This document shows positions 1-8,894 of a DNA stretch of 55,992 nt, in pieces (positions within the stretch are counted from its first letter, which is position 1; each line of letters opens with the position of its first letter). The position numbers and the translations under genes were made by a program. The stretch is taken from assembly GCF_900163755.1 (NCBI RefSeq), contig NZ_FUKI01000123.1, positions 1-55,992 of the forward strand, written 5' to 3'. Below the pieces are notes generated by a model. That model was not told the DNA's origin and searched no databases. It saw only the letters and a list, made by a program, of their open reading frames with translations. This DNA comes from Crenothrix polyspora (lineage in GTDB: Bacteria > Pseudomonadota > Gammaproteobacteria > Methylococcales > Methylomonadaceae).

Positions 1-229
1 TCGACAGATACAACAAATGAATTAACATGAGTTGATCTTGTGTCGAATGTAATATAACATCACTGACATTCATCACAAGTACCCACACACATTATTTTGA
101 TCTAGGTTTTTAAAGAGCTTAACAAGACATCTAATCCGCCTTATTGTTTTGCAGTGAAGATGTTATGTCGTCGCTGCAAAGAAGGTCTATTATAACCAGC
201 CCACAGATTAAGTCAACACTATTTTAAAT
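1..229. other. Intergenic DNA at window edge with one hairpin
   Basis: No gene is seen here. The one structure is an inverted repeat with arms TTTGCAGTGA (148-157) and TCGCTGCAAA (171-180), 10 bp with one G-T pair around a 13-nt loop. It lies about 50 nt downstream of the hldD stop and could end the LPS operon, but there is no T-tract, so terminator status is unproven. It sits within an AT-rich stretch containing TTTTTAAAGAGC and TATTATAACC. Confidence 0.4.
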
Positions 230-1183
230 TTATTTAACACCTTCATTTAAATGATCCAAATAACGACTTACACCATCCTTCACATCTGAGAACTTTTTCT
301 CATAACCAACGTGCCTTAGCCTAGATATATCAGCCTGCGTATAGCTTTGATAGCTGCCTTTAAGATGCTCTGGAAAAGGAATGTATTGAATGCTACCATG
401 TCCGTGCCAATCAATCACAGCTTGCGCAACAACGTTGAACGTTTCAGCCTTACCAGTACCTACATTGTAAATACCACATTGTTCAGGATGCTCTAAAAAC
501 CACAAATTAACATCAACCACGTCATCCACATAGACAAAATCACGTTGCTGCTCACCATCGCCGAAGCCATCACAACCCTCAAACAACCTAACTTGCCCAC
601 TGTTTATAATTTGTTGATTGAAATGAAAGATAGTACTGCTCATAGCGCCTTTATGCTGCTCTCTAGCGCCATAAACATTGAAATAGCGAAGACCTACAAC
701 GGGACTTTTAATCTCACCACCCACTCGGCGAACATATTGATCGAACTGAAATTTTGAATACGCATACATATTTATAGGTTGCTCACAGCCCCGATCGACT
801 TGAAAACCAGATTGGCCTGCCCCATAAACCGATGCCGACGAAGCATACAAAAATGCACTGTTATTTGCCACGCACGCATGTAATAATCGCTTGGAATAGT
901 CATAATTATTTATCATGACATAATGACCGTTCCATTCTGTCGTTGCCGAACACGCGCCTTGATGCAACACGGCACGAACATCCTTAAAAAAACCTGGCGC
1001 TTCAATTTTAGCGATAAACTCGGCTTTATCCATGTAATCGGCAATGTCAAGATCAGCCAAATTATGCATTTTTTGGCCATTGGTCAAATTATCCACCACC
1101 AATATATTGGTTTCGCCACGTTGATTTAAGCCACGAATCAGATTACTGCCAATAAAACCAGCCCCGCCTGTCACAATAATCAT
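230..1183 (-). CDS. hldD: ADP-L-glycero-D-manno-heptose 6-epimerase
   Basis: Last enzyme of ADP-heptose synthesis: it epimerises ADP-D-glycero- to ADP-L-glycero-D-manno-heptose, the donor for the LPS inner core, in the cytoplasm. The 317-residue length is typical. An N-terminal Rossmann motif TGGAGFIGS (5-13) binds NADP. The SDR catalytic set is visible as Ser near 116 and the YxxxK pair Y140/K144 in MYAYSKFQFD. The ATG overlaps the hldE stop by 4 nt (ATGA), indicating translational coupling. It is the last gene of the seven-gene LPS operon. Confidence 0.96.
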   Translation of the reverse strand: MIIVTGGAGFIGSNLIRGLNQRGETNILVVDNLTNGQKMHNLADLDIADYMDKAEFIAKIEAPGFFKDVRAVLHQGACSATTEWNGHYVMINNYDYSKRLLHACVANNSAFLYASSASVYGAGQSGFQVDRGCEQPINMYAYSKFQFDQYVRRVGGEIKSPVVGLRYFNVYGAREQHKGAMSSTIFHFNQQIINSGQVRLFEGCDGFGDGEQQRDFVYVDDVVDVNLWFLEHPEQCGIYNVGTGKAETFNVVAQAVIDWHGHGSIQYIPFPEHLKGSYQSYTQADISRLRHVGYEKKFSDVKDGVSRYLDHLNEGVK

Positions 1184-2604
1184 ACTCGCTCCTTTGCGCG
1201 ATTAATCATCGCTGTGGTTGATTGCCCATCGACAAACGACAAAATACGCACTTCTCCACCTGCTTTTATCACACAATCGCCTCCCGCTACTTGTTCTGGC
1301 GTATAATCGCCGCCTTTTACCAAAATATTCGGCAGCATTCGACAATACAGTCGTTCTGGAGTTTCTTCCTCAAAAGCGACCACCCAATCCACACATGCTA
1401 GCGCCGCCAAAACCGCCATACGTTCGGGTAATTTATTGATAGGTCGCGACTCACCTTTAAGCCGCTTCACCGACGCATCCGCATTGACCGCTACAATCAA
1501 GCGATCGCCCAGCGCTTTAGCTTGCTCTAAATAAGTGACATGACCTGCATGTAATAAATCAAAACAGCCATTGGTCATCACGATACGCTCGCCATTAGCT
1601 TTAGAGCTGACAAGCAAGCTGAGCAATTCATCCTCAGAAACTACACCATACAGAAAATCACGATCACCGTGCATAGCGCGGGTTAATTCATGAATAGACA
1701 CAGTAGACGTACCCAACTTACCTACAACGATACCGCCGGCCAAATTTGCCAAATACATAGCATCGTATAAAGACATGCCCAATGCGATGCTCAATGCCAT
1801 CACCGCTATGACTGTATCGCCGGCACCGGTAACATCAAACACATCTTTGGCTTGTGCGGGTAATGAATGCGTATCATACGCTTGAATCAAGGTCATGCCC
1901 GCTTCACCGCGTGTTAGTAATAATGATTCAATATGATGACGCTGAAGCAGACTCCGGCCTTTTTCGATCAATTCGGCCGCATCTTTACAGCACCCAACAA
2001 CTGCCTCCAGTTCAACCACATTCGGTGTCAGGATGCTAGCGTTTAAATATCGTGTGTAATCATGTCCTTTAGGATCGACCAGCACCTTAAGTCCTGCCTG
2101 TTTTGCTGCGTTTATATACCGCGCCACATCTACCAACGTGCCTTTACCGTAATCTGAAAATACGATAGCTGTATTACTGGTCAAATGCGTTTGTAATGTG
2201 GTAAACAACAGCTCTTGATCAAATAGCAACGGTATTGTTTCAAAATCAACGCGAATAAGCTGCTGATGTTGCGCCATAATCCGCAATTTACAAATACTGC
2301 CGGTATTTTTAGCAACCACAAAGTCACACACCACACCTGCCGCTTCTAGCAATTTCTTAATGCTATCGCCCTCAGGATCATCACCAATGACCGCTAACAA
2401 AGTGACTTTACCGCCTAATTTAGCAATATTAAGTGCAACATTACCCGCGCCGCCCACACGGTCTTCTATGTTATTAACCTGAACCACAGGTACCGGTGCT
2501 TCTGGGGAAATGCGTGCGGCCTTGCCAGACCAATAACGATCCAACATCACATCGCCCACCACTATTATATGGGCAGCGCTAAACTCAGGCGTGGTTGCTA
2601 ACAT
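1180..2604 (-). CDS. hldE: Bifunctional heptose-7-phosphate kinase / heptose-1-phosphate adenylyltransferase
   Basis: Cytoplasmic fusion enzyme catalysing two steps of ADP-heptose synthesis. The N-terminal PfkB/ribokinase domain (about 1-315) carries GGAGN (51-55) and the anion-hole motif GAGD (260-263) with its catalytic Asp. The C-terminal nucleotidyltransferase domain (about 340-474) has the HxGH signature HAGH (352-355). Its 474 residues match the E. coli type. The start overlaps the gmhA 3' end by 20 nt and the stop overlaps hldD. The intervening phosphatase gmhB is not in the window and must be encoded elsewhere. Confidence 0.96.
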   Translation of the reverse strand: MLATTPEFSAAHIIVVGDVMLDRYWSGKAARISPEAPVPVVQVNNIEDRVGGAGNVALNIAKLGGKVTLLAVIGDDPEGDSIKKLLEAAGVVCDFVVAKNTGSICKLRIMAQHQQLIRVDFETIPLLFDQELLFTTLQTHLTSNTAIVFSDYGKGTLVDVARYINAAKQAGLKVLVDPKGHDYTRYLNASILTPNVVELEAVVGCCKDAAELIEKGRSLLQRHHIESLLLTRGEAGMTLIQAYDTHSLPAQAKDVFDVTGAGDTVIAVMALSIALGMSLYDAMYLANLAGGIVVGKLGTSTVSIHELTRAMHGDRDFLYGVVSEDELLSLLVSSKANGERIVMTNGCFDLLHAGHVTYLEQAKALGDRLIVAVNADASVKRLKGESRPINKLPERMAVLAALACVDWVVAFEEETPERLYCRMLPNILVKGGDYTPEQVAGGDCVIKAGGEVRILSFVDGQSTTAMINRAKERV

Positions 2605-3169
2605 TAAACACCTCCTCTACCGCACCGCACCACCAATGGGCTATCACAATATGCGCTTCCTGAATTCTTGCCGTTACCGCTGAAGGCACAACAATTGACA
2701 CAGTCGCTTGTTTTTTCAACTCACCACCTTCACACCCCGTTAAGGCGATGACAGACAAACCCTGTAATCGCGCAGTCTGCACGGCTTTCACTATATTCTT
2801 GCTGTTCCCAGACGTGGAAATAGCAATCAAGCAATCTTTCTCATTGCCGAGCGCTTCAATCTGCCGAGCAAATACGGTATCAAAATCATAATCATTGGCA
2901 TGCGCTGTTAAAATAGAACTGTCTGTCGTTAAAGCGATAGCCGCCAAAGCGCGGCGTTTTTTTTCATAGCGCACCACAAACTCAGCAGCAATATGCTGGC
3001 AATCTGCCGCGCTACCGCCATTACCGCATAATAATATTTTTCCGCCTTGATTTAAGGTGCTAATTAACAATTGCACCGCCGCATTAATGTCATCAAGACA
3101 GCTTGTTAGCTGCGCCATCACAGCATTATGCTCTGTTAATACCGCTTCAAAAGTCTTCAATTTTTTCAT
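2585..3169 (-). CDS. gmhA: Phosphoheptose isomerase (SIS domain)
   Basis: Converts sedoheptulose-7-phosphate to D-glycero-D-manno-heptose-7-phosphate, the first committed step of LPS heptose synthesis. The 194-residue protein is one SIS domain. It has the phosphosugar-binding loop GNGGSAADCQH (49-59), the second loop STSGNS, and RIQEAHI near the C-terminus, where GmhA proteins keep catalytic and metal ligands. It overlaps msbA by 23 nt and hldE by 20 nt, so all three are surely cotranscribed. DiaA is a SIS paralogue, but the heptose-operon context and the QEAHI motif favour GmhA. Confidence 0.93.
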   Translation of the reverse strand: MKKLKTFEAVLTEHNAVMAQLTSCLDDINAAVQLLISTLNQGGKILLCGNGGSAADCQHIAAEFVVRYEKKRRALAAIALTTDSSILTAHANDYDFDTVFARQIEALGNEKDCLIAISTSGNSKNIVKAVQTARLQGLSVIALTGCEGGELKKQATVSIVVPSAVTARIQEAHIVIAHWWCGAVEEVFNVSNHA

Positions 3170-4949
3170 CCCTAATCTGTATCGACTCGTTTACATCAGC
3201 CAATTTTTGCGATTTATCTTTAAATTGCAATGTGTGTAATCTGGCATACGTACCGTTTTTAGCCAGCAATACCTCATGAGAACCTTGCTCAACAATACGC
3301 CCTTGCTCCATCACTAAAATAACATCCGCATTTTCAATAGTCGATAAGCGATGGGCAATAACCAAGGTTGTCCGATTACTCATCACATTTTGCAAGGCAG
3401 CCTGTATGTAACGCTCAGATTCGGTATCAAGTGCCGAAGTGGCCTCATCTAAGACCAGTATCGGCGCATTTTTTAATAGTGCTCTGGCCAATGCCAAGCG
3501 CTGTCGTTGGCCACCGGATAATTTAACACCATTCTCACCAATTTCAGTATCCAGACCTTGATCCAATTTACTGATAAATTCCATAGCATAGGCATCGGTA
3601 GCGGCCTGAGTGATTTTATCTCGACTGGCGGTACTTAGCACCCCATAAGCAATATTATTGGCAATCGTGTCATTAAACAAGGTAACCTGCTGACTGACTA
3701 AAGCTATTTGTTGGCGCAAGTTAGCTAATTTATAGGCATCAATCTTAATATCATCCAGTAAAATTTCGCCTATTTCATAGTTATAAAACCGTGATACCAA
3801 ACCCGCCAAGGTGCTTTTACCACCACCGGATGCACCGACCAAAGCCACTGTTTGCCCCGCTGCCACTTTAAAACTAATATCTTGCAGAGCATAGTCTTGC
3901 GAGCCTGGATAACGAAAAGACAAATTTTTAAATTCCAATGTCCCCAAACATCGCTCGGTGCAATACACACCATCATCTAATTCTTCTTCTTCATCCAAAA
4001 TATCAAATAACGATTCCGCTGCTGCAATACCCTTTTGAATATCGCCATTAGCATCACTTAATTGCCGAATGGGTTTAGGCAACAAAAACGCCGCCGTAAG
4101 ATAACCCACAAATTCACCAACACTGGCTTGTTTCATAAAAAACAACGCCATATACATTAATATGGATAAGGTTATCCCAATAATAAATTGCATAACCGGG
4201 TTATGTATCGCCATTGTGGTGGCCAGCTTTAATGATTGCCGACGGTTATATAAACTGCTCGCTAAAAAACGCTGCTGCTCATAATCTTCGCCACCGTAGC
4301 TACGCACTACCCTAAAACCACTGACCAGCTCTGAGGTAATATGGGTAATATCCCCCATAGAATCTTGTATACGCTTACTGAGCATACGTAACCGCTTGCT
4401 CACATAAACTACAAGAACTACAATAATCGGCGCTACGCCAATAAAAACTAAAGACAGTACCCAGTTACTGTAAAATAAATAGATTAATAAACCTATTGCA
4501 GTAAAACCTTCCCGTATAAATGTTCTCACTGCATCAGTAGTGGCTTTGGTTACTTCGCCAACATTATTAGTAATTCTAGATATTAAATAACCACTGTTAT
4601 TAGAATCGAAATAGGCAACGGGCAAACGCGTATACTTGTCAAATATCTCGCATCTTAACGTATGTACCACATTTGAAGATACTTTCGCCAAAAAATAATT
4701 GCCTAAATACGCACCAATTCCATGTACCATAATCAAACAACTGAATAATACCGGTAAATAATACATACCTGCGCGAGATTCTGTTTGTAAGGTATCGACA
4801 ATATGCTTGAGCATGGCTGCAAATAAGGTTTGCGTGCCCGAATAGAGTAAAAAACCTAAGATTGAAATCATAAAGAGTCCAATATGCGGCTTTACATAAA
4901 CAAGTAAGCGCTTATATATTTCAATGCTTACTTTGGCTGGTTTTGACAT
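3147..4949 (-). CDS. msbA: Lipid A / LPS core flippase, ABC exporter MsbA
   Basis: Homodimeric inner-membrane ABC exporter that flips core-lipid A to the periplasmic leaflet. The N-terminal six-helix membrane domain covers about residues 20-310. The nucleotide-binding domain follows, with Walker A GASGGGKST, signature LSGGQRQR, Walker B ILVLDEATSALD and the H-loop LVIAHRLST. At 600 residues it is slightly longer than E. coli MsbA because of an acidic, charged C-terminal tail. It is placed between the glycosyltransferase and heptose genes, as expected for core assembly and export. A generic multidrug exporter is the alternative, but the context argues for lipid A. Confidence 0.92.
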   Translation of the reverse strand: MSKPAKVSIEIYKRLLVYVKPHIGLFMISILGFLLYSGTQTLFAAMLKHIVDTLQTESRAGMYYLPVLFSCLIMVHGIGAYLGNYFLAKVSSNVVHTLRCEIFDKYTRLPVAYFDSNNSGYLISRITNNVGEVTKATTDAVRTFIREGFTAIGLLIYLFYSNWVLSLVFIGVAPIIVVLVVYVSKRLRMLSKRIQDSMGDITHITSELVSGFRVVRSYGGEDYEQQRFLASSLYNRRQSLKLATTMAIHNPVMQFIIGITLSILMYMALFFMKQASVGEFVGYLTAAFLLPKPIRQLSDANGDIQKGIAAAESLFDILDEEEELDDGVYCTERCLGTLEFKNLSFRYPGSQDYALQDISFKVAAGQTVALVGASGGGKSTLAGLVSRFYNYEIGEILLDDIKIDAYKLANLRQQIALVSQQVTLFNDTIANNIAYGVLSTASRDKITQAATDAYAMEFISKLDQGLDTEIGENGVKLSGGQRQRLALARALLKNAPILVLDEATSALDTESERYIQAALQNVMSNRTTLVIAHRLSTIENADVILVMEQGRIVEQGSHEVLLAKNGTYARLHTLQFKDKSQKLADVNESIQIRDEKIEDF

Positions 4950-4994
4950 AAGGTATAAAGTAGATTAAGCGTGATGAGCTATTTCATCTTGCTG

Positions 4995-5810
4995 TTAATG
5001 ACCAAGGTACTGAGAAATACCTTTTTTTGCAACGATGAAATCGTGTTGATTAAGACGCTCCAATAAGCGTTGATAATTTGAATCATGCTGGCTTCTGTCA
5101 TTTTGCGGATGCCATAGATGTAACACGGGTACAGCAAATCGCCCTTCTTTACGAGTAACGCCTGCATGTATCAAGCGAATAACCAAATCAGAGTCCTCAT
5201 AGCCCCAACCTTCAAATAATTCGTCAAAACCATTCACGCGCAAAAAATCATTGCGCCAGATGGCTAAATTACAAGTCATGGCTTTCTGCCATTTTTTAGG
5301 CTCTATTAACCGAAGCGCACCCAGTGGCAACTTAACCAATGGTAATAAACGATTAATTTTATTTTTGAGGCGTAAGCCCAAAAAATACTGCCAATCTTTA
5401 TGAGACAACGACAACTTATTTTGAAGCACCTGCTGAGTAAAATCTTGACTTATTAATACTCGGTTACCAGGAACAAAATGTCCAGAAACCGCAAGTTGAC
5501 GATGTCTACTTACAAAATCAGGGCGTACAATACAATCACCATCCAGAAAAACTAAATACTCCCCTGAACTTTGTGCAACCGCTTTATTTCTAATAGCACT
5601 GGCGCGAAAACCCTTGTCGTCATGATAAATATATTTAATAGTTACACAAGAAGGAACACAAACAAATTTATTGATTGCCAAATTCTCTGTACTTGAGCCG
5701 TCATCTGCAATAATAATTTCAAAATCATTATCTGTTTGTATAAACAAAGCTTCCAAACATAATTGCAATGCAGCAGGCCAGTTATAGGTTGTTACAATAA
5801 CAGAGATCAT
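4995..5810 (-). CDS. Family 2 glycosyltransferase, LPS core type
   Basis: GT-A fold glycosyltransferase of 271 residues, predicted to add a sugar to the LPS core on the cytoplasmic face. It opens with the GT2 signature ISVIVTTYN. Nucleotide-sugar and metal-binding acidic motifs are DDG (36-38) and DGD (90-92). A C-terminal motif GWGYEDSDL is of the kind found in galactosyltransferase or chondroitin-synthase type GT2 proteins. No signal peptide or membrane helix is seen. It starts 4 nt after the ligase gene and ends 45 nt before msbA. The sugar transferred cannot be read from sequence. Confidence 0.85.
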   Translation of the reverse strand: MISVIVTTYNWPAALQLCLEALFIQTDNDFEIIIADDGSSTENLAINKFVCVPSCVTIKYIYHDDKGFRASAIRNKAVAQSSGEYLVFLDGDCIVRPDFVSRHRQLAVSGHFVPGNRVLISQDFTQQVLQNKLSLSHKDWQYFLGLRLKNKINRLLPLVKLPLGALRLIEPKKWQKAMTCNLAIWRNDFLRVNGFDELFEGWGYEDSDLVIRLIHAGVTRKEGRFAVPVLHLWHPQNDRSQHDSNYQRLLERLNQHDFIVAKKGISQYLGH

Positions 5811-5814
5811 TGCA

Positions 5815-7101
5815 TTATGGTTTGCACATTTTGCTGGCTGTTTTTACATAACCATCAGATATATTACCTGCCATGAAAATTGAGATAAATATAATAAATC
5901 CCATAACTGTCATGCGCCGATCAAAAATACAATCTGTTAATGCAAAAAAAGCCATTAAGAAAACACACCAAAAACCGCACCTTGCCCATACATTTTCGTA
6001 ATAATTTTTCTTAAACTCTGTCAGGGGCATAAATAATAAAGAACAAGTAATAATAAAACCTACAATTCCACCACTTGCAAGTGAGCAAAAATACTCATTA
6101 TGTGCATGAGAATACACAATTATCCATTTCGAAATAATATGTTCTTTATAAAGCAGCAACAAAGCATCATCAAAATTATTTAAACCCACACCCAACATGG
6201 GATGCTGACTAAATATTATTAAAGCGGCGCGCCACATTTGTAAACGAGCACCCATTGAAGTATTATAATTATCATTATTAAATGAGGACAGCTCAGCCAA
6301 GGTTTCTGATATTCTACTGCTAATATGATTAGCTGTTAGTATATTGAGTATAAAAAACACTATAACGACAAAGCTAAGTGCCACTAATATAGGCTTCATA
6401 GTTATTTTTTTTATCTTAAAAGCAACGCTCCAAACCACCCAACATAGAAATAATGCCACCACGCCGCCACGCACACCGGCATATAAACAAATGACGATGC
6501 CCAAAAAAACACCTAAAAAACCTAAGCGCCGATATTTTTTTCCCGAGAATAAAATATACGCCATAACACCAATTAAAAGCGATATATCGGCAAATTTTAT
6601 TGCACCAGAACCTGGAAATCCTGTGCCATATAACCCATAGGGTCTGTCAATATTAAGAAAATGAAATTGAATAATGGCTATAAAAAATGCAATTATGGCA
6701 GCAGCAACACAACCAAAACCCAACATGTAGCTGTTAGGTTTTAATAGCACCATAATAGGCGATACCAGCAACCACATTAAAAATATTAATGCATTATCTA
6801 TTGATTTTAAAGGGCTATTAAAAAAAACAATAGATATAGCACTCAAAACAAAATAAGCACTATAACCGTAAAATACATACCTAAAATACCCAAATTTATA
6901 ATAGTTTTTTAACGCATTAAAATAAGTATTTCTATTAAAATGTCTATTATATAAAATAAGTATACAAAAAAAACATACCCACAAGCCAGGCAACCAAGCA
7001 ACCAGAAAAATAGGCAAGCTGAATACTATGAGATTAAAAAGCCATTGACATGTTTCAGGCGATCGATCAAAAAAACCAACCCGCTGCGTATTTTTTATCA
7101 T
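5815..7101 (-). CDS. O-antigen ligase / polymerase (WaaL/Wzy-like) membrane protein
   Basis: Polytopic inner-membrane protein of about 10-12 predicted helices, 428 residues from the chosen start. A large periplasmic loop near residues 290-330 precedes a GVGLNNF motif, the arrangement of Wzy_C-superfamily O-antigen ligases and polymerases. In this operon a WaaL-like ligase or related glycan polymerase is likely. An in-frame TTG at 7137 would add 12 residues, but ATG at 7101 follows AAAGGG at proper spacing and was chosen. Ligase and polymerase are hard to separate without alignment, so no symbol is given. Confidence 0.8.
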   Translation of the reverse strand: MIKNTQRVGFFDRSPETCQWLFNLIVFSLPIFLVAWLPGLWVCFFCILILYNRHFNRNTYFNALKNYYKFGYFRYVFYGYSAYFVLSAISIVFFNSPLKSIDNALIFLMWLLVSPIMVLLKPNSYMLGFGCVAAAIIAFFIAIIQFHFLNIDRPYGLYGTGFPGSGAIKFADISLLIGVMAYILFSGKKYRRLGFLGVFLGIVICLYAGVRGGVVALFLCWVVWSVAFKIKKITMKPILVALSFVVIVFFILNILTANHISSRISETLAELSSFNNDNYNTSMGARLQMWRAALIIFSQHPMLGVGLNNFDDALLLLYKEHIISKWIIVYSHAHNEYFCSLASGGIVGFIITCSLLFMPLTEFKKNYYENVWARCGFWCVFLMAFFALTDCIFDRRMTVMGFIIFISIFMAGNISDGYVKTASKMCKP

Positions 7102-7145
7102 AATCCCTTTAAATGGCGCACTAAGGTTAATTAACAATCACCACG

Positions 7146-8237
7146 CTAGGCAAGCAATAGTTCATCAATAACTGACTTAATCGTCTTAATGGATAAAGTA
7201 TCCAAACACTGGCTGTAACTTTGCCTATGCTGTTCACAACCTTCTTTATGGCAAGGTACGCACGCCGCTTTACCCTGAATAAAATTAATATTGTTAACTT
7301 TTTGACAACCAACCTTGTTAAAAGGATTGTTATTTTCTGCAAAACCATATGGCCACGGCGCCCATTTTACCGGATTAGTTGGCCCATAAAGTGCAATCAC
7401 AGGGACAGCCGTTGCTGCGGCTAAATGGGTAATACCGGTATCAGGGCCTATAAATAATTTGGCACCAGCAATAATTGTCGTCAGCTCAGCTAACGACAAC
7501 TGCCCCGACAAATTGACCGTATTTTCTGGCAATTGCTGAGCAATATTAGCTATATAATCTAACTCTTCTTGAGCGCCGCCCCCTGAAAGCACTACCCTAA
7601 AACCCAGTTGATTTAGGTAAGAAGCAATCGCCAGCCACCCCTCTAAAGTCCAGCGTTTGTAAGTCCATTGCGGAAACAAGTGCAAGACAACATAAGCGTC
7701 CGGCAAAAAAGCAAATGGTATCACGCTAGCACTGTTATCTATCTGCGGCGGTACAACGGTAAAATTTTTGGCAATACCCAGCAAATCGGCTAATTTTAAA
7801 TTTTGTAATACCGTATGGGTGTCATCATTATCAAACTCAATCCAGCGCTGTATAAAAAATCGCTTCCACCACCCTGTCAAACCTTTGGCGGGCACTACCG
7901 ATACCCTGGTTGATGCCGCCAATAAACCATACACAAACGGTCTATCACCTGTTTGTGTCACCACCACTAAATCATAACGCCTAAAAATACGCTTTATTAA
8001 AACACCATATTGCTTACAATTTACACGTAACGGTGTGCTGATAATAGCGTCAATATCTTTATTACCTGCCAACATCGCCGCCGTATTGTCATACAGCAAA
8101 ACATCTAGCTGCGCATCAGGATAGGCAAGTCGCAAAGAACGTATCAAAGGTGTCGCCAACAAAACATCACCCAAATAGCGCATGACAATTACCAAAACTC
8201 GCGCCGGCTTTGGGGTTAATATTTGGTAATTGGCCAT
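7146..8237 (-). CDS. Glycosyltransferase family 9 (LPS heptosyltransferase)
   Basis: GT-B fold heptosyltransferase-type protein of 363 residues, predicted to transfer L-glycero-D-manno-heptose from ADP-heptose to the inner core. The N-terminus has the GT9 pattern VLVIVMRYLGDVLLATPLI. The C-terminal half has the ADP-heptose motif GPDTGITHLAAA followed by ALYGPTNPVKW. A Cys-rich stretch with four Cys near the C-terminus is unusual. The start is ATG 8237; a TTG two codons upstream is less likely. First gene of the LPS operon. It is closest in style to WaaQ/RfaQ, but I cannot tell heptosyltransferase I, II or III apart. Confidence 0.88.
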   Translation of the reverse strand: MANYQILTPKPARVLVIVMRYLGDVLLATPLIRSLRLAYPDAQLDVLLYDNTAAMLAGNKDIDAIISTPLRVNCKQYGVLIKRIFRRYDLVVVTQTGDRPFVYGLLAASTRVSVVPAKGLTGWWKRFFIQRWIEFDNDDTHTVLQNLKLADLLGIAKNFTVVPPQIDNSASVIPFAFLPDAYVVLHLFPQWTYKRWTLEGWLAIASYLNQLGFRVVLSGGGAQEELDYIANIAQQLPENTVNLSGQLSLAELTTIIAGAKLFIGPDTGITHLAAATAVPVIALYGPTNPVKWAPWPYGFAENNNPFNKVGCQKVNNINFIQGKAACVPCHKEGCEQHRQSYSQCLDTLSIKTIKSVIDELLLA

Positions 8238-8313
8238 AAACAATACTACGCTATCAACACTATCAACATTAAGTCGCTTGCTAAACCTGTCATCGTATAC
8301 TAAAAAATAACGG

Positions 8314-8739
8314 TTATACTTTTGCCGAATTCAACCAAAGGTCATGTTTATTACACATACTCAATACATGAAGATCACCCGTGTAAGCGTCTAAAGTAAA
8401 GGTTGAAATAGCGGTTTTGTCTTTAGTGGGGTTAAATAAGTACTCATTTAAAAATTTGTAATCCTTATCTAACAAAACATGTTTGACAATATAATGTTCA
8501 TAATCCTTCATTTCGTGCGCAGTAACTACTTTTACAATTACTTTACCGTCTTTTTTTTCTATGCCTATACTGGGTAAATGTCCTGCTATTTTTTCACGCC
8601 AACGCCCTGGAGATTCTTGGGTATAATAAATATCACTGATAACAAGCTGCTTCGACTTTTCTGCCAACACAGTCGCAGGCGCTACTATACCGACACCCAC
8701 ACCAGCTACACTTAATTTAATAAAATCACGACGTTCCAC
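8314..8739 (-). CDS. Tat-exported superoxide reductase-like (desulfoferrodoxin-type) protein
   Basis: Small protein of 141 residues with a Tat signal (ERRDFIK then a hydrophobic stretch, cleavage near LAEKS), so probably periplasmic and exported folded. The rest resembles the neelaredoxin/desulfoferrodoxin iron domain. A full candidate ligand set of four His and one Cys is present: H54 (GHLPSI), H75 and H82 (HEMKDYEHYI), and C129/H132 (MCNKHDLW). Two oddities are a seven-residue step between the second and third His where six is usual, and Gly in place of the Lys before the first His. GTG start with a strong AGGGAGG just upstream. Peroxide or superoxide defence is inferred. Confidence 0.62.
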   Translation of the reverse strand: MERRDFIKLSVAGVGVGIVAPATVLAEKSKQLVISDIYYTQESPGRWREKIAGHLPSIGIEKKDGKVIVKVVTAHEMKDYEHYIVKHVLLDKDYKFLNEYLFNPTKDKTAISTFTLDAYTGDLHVLSMCNKHDLWLNSAKV

Positions 8740-8894
8740 ACTGCCTCCCTACGATTAATAATCACATACCAATCAATTTAAACAACGCTGAGCGCTGTAA
8801 ATTTAAACCCTAAACAAACACCTATAGCGTAGCGATTATTCGAGGTTCACCACTAAAAGTCAATCAAAGTTACTTATCAAAATAGAATCACTAC

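Noticed and set aside
545-1129. Plus-strand ORFs of 60-70 codons opposite hldD
   Set aside because: They lie antisense within a well-conserved gene, have no RBS and no recognisable motif.
7101-7137. TTG start giving a 440-residue O-antigen ligase
   Set aside because: The ATG 12 codons downstream has a proper AAAGGG ribosome-binding site.
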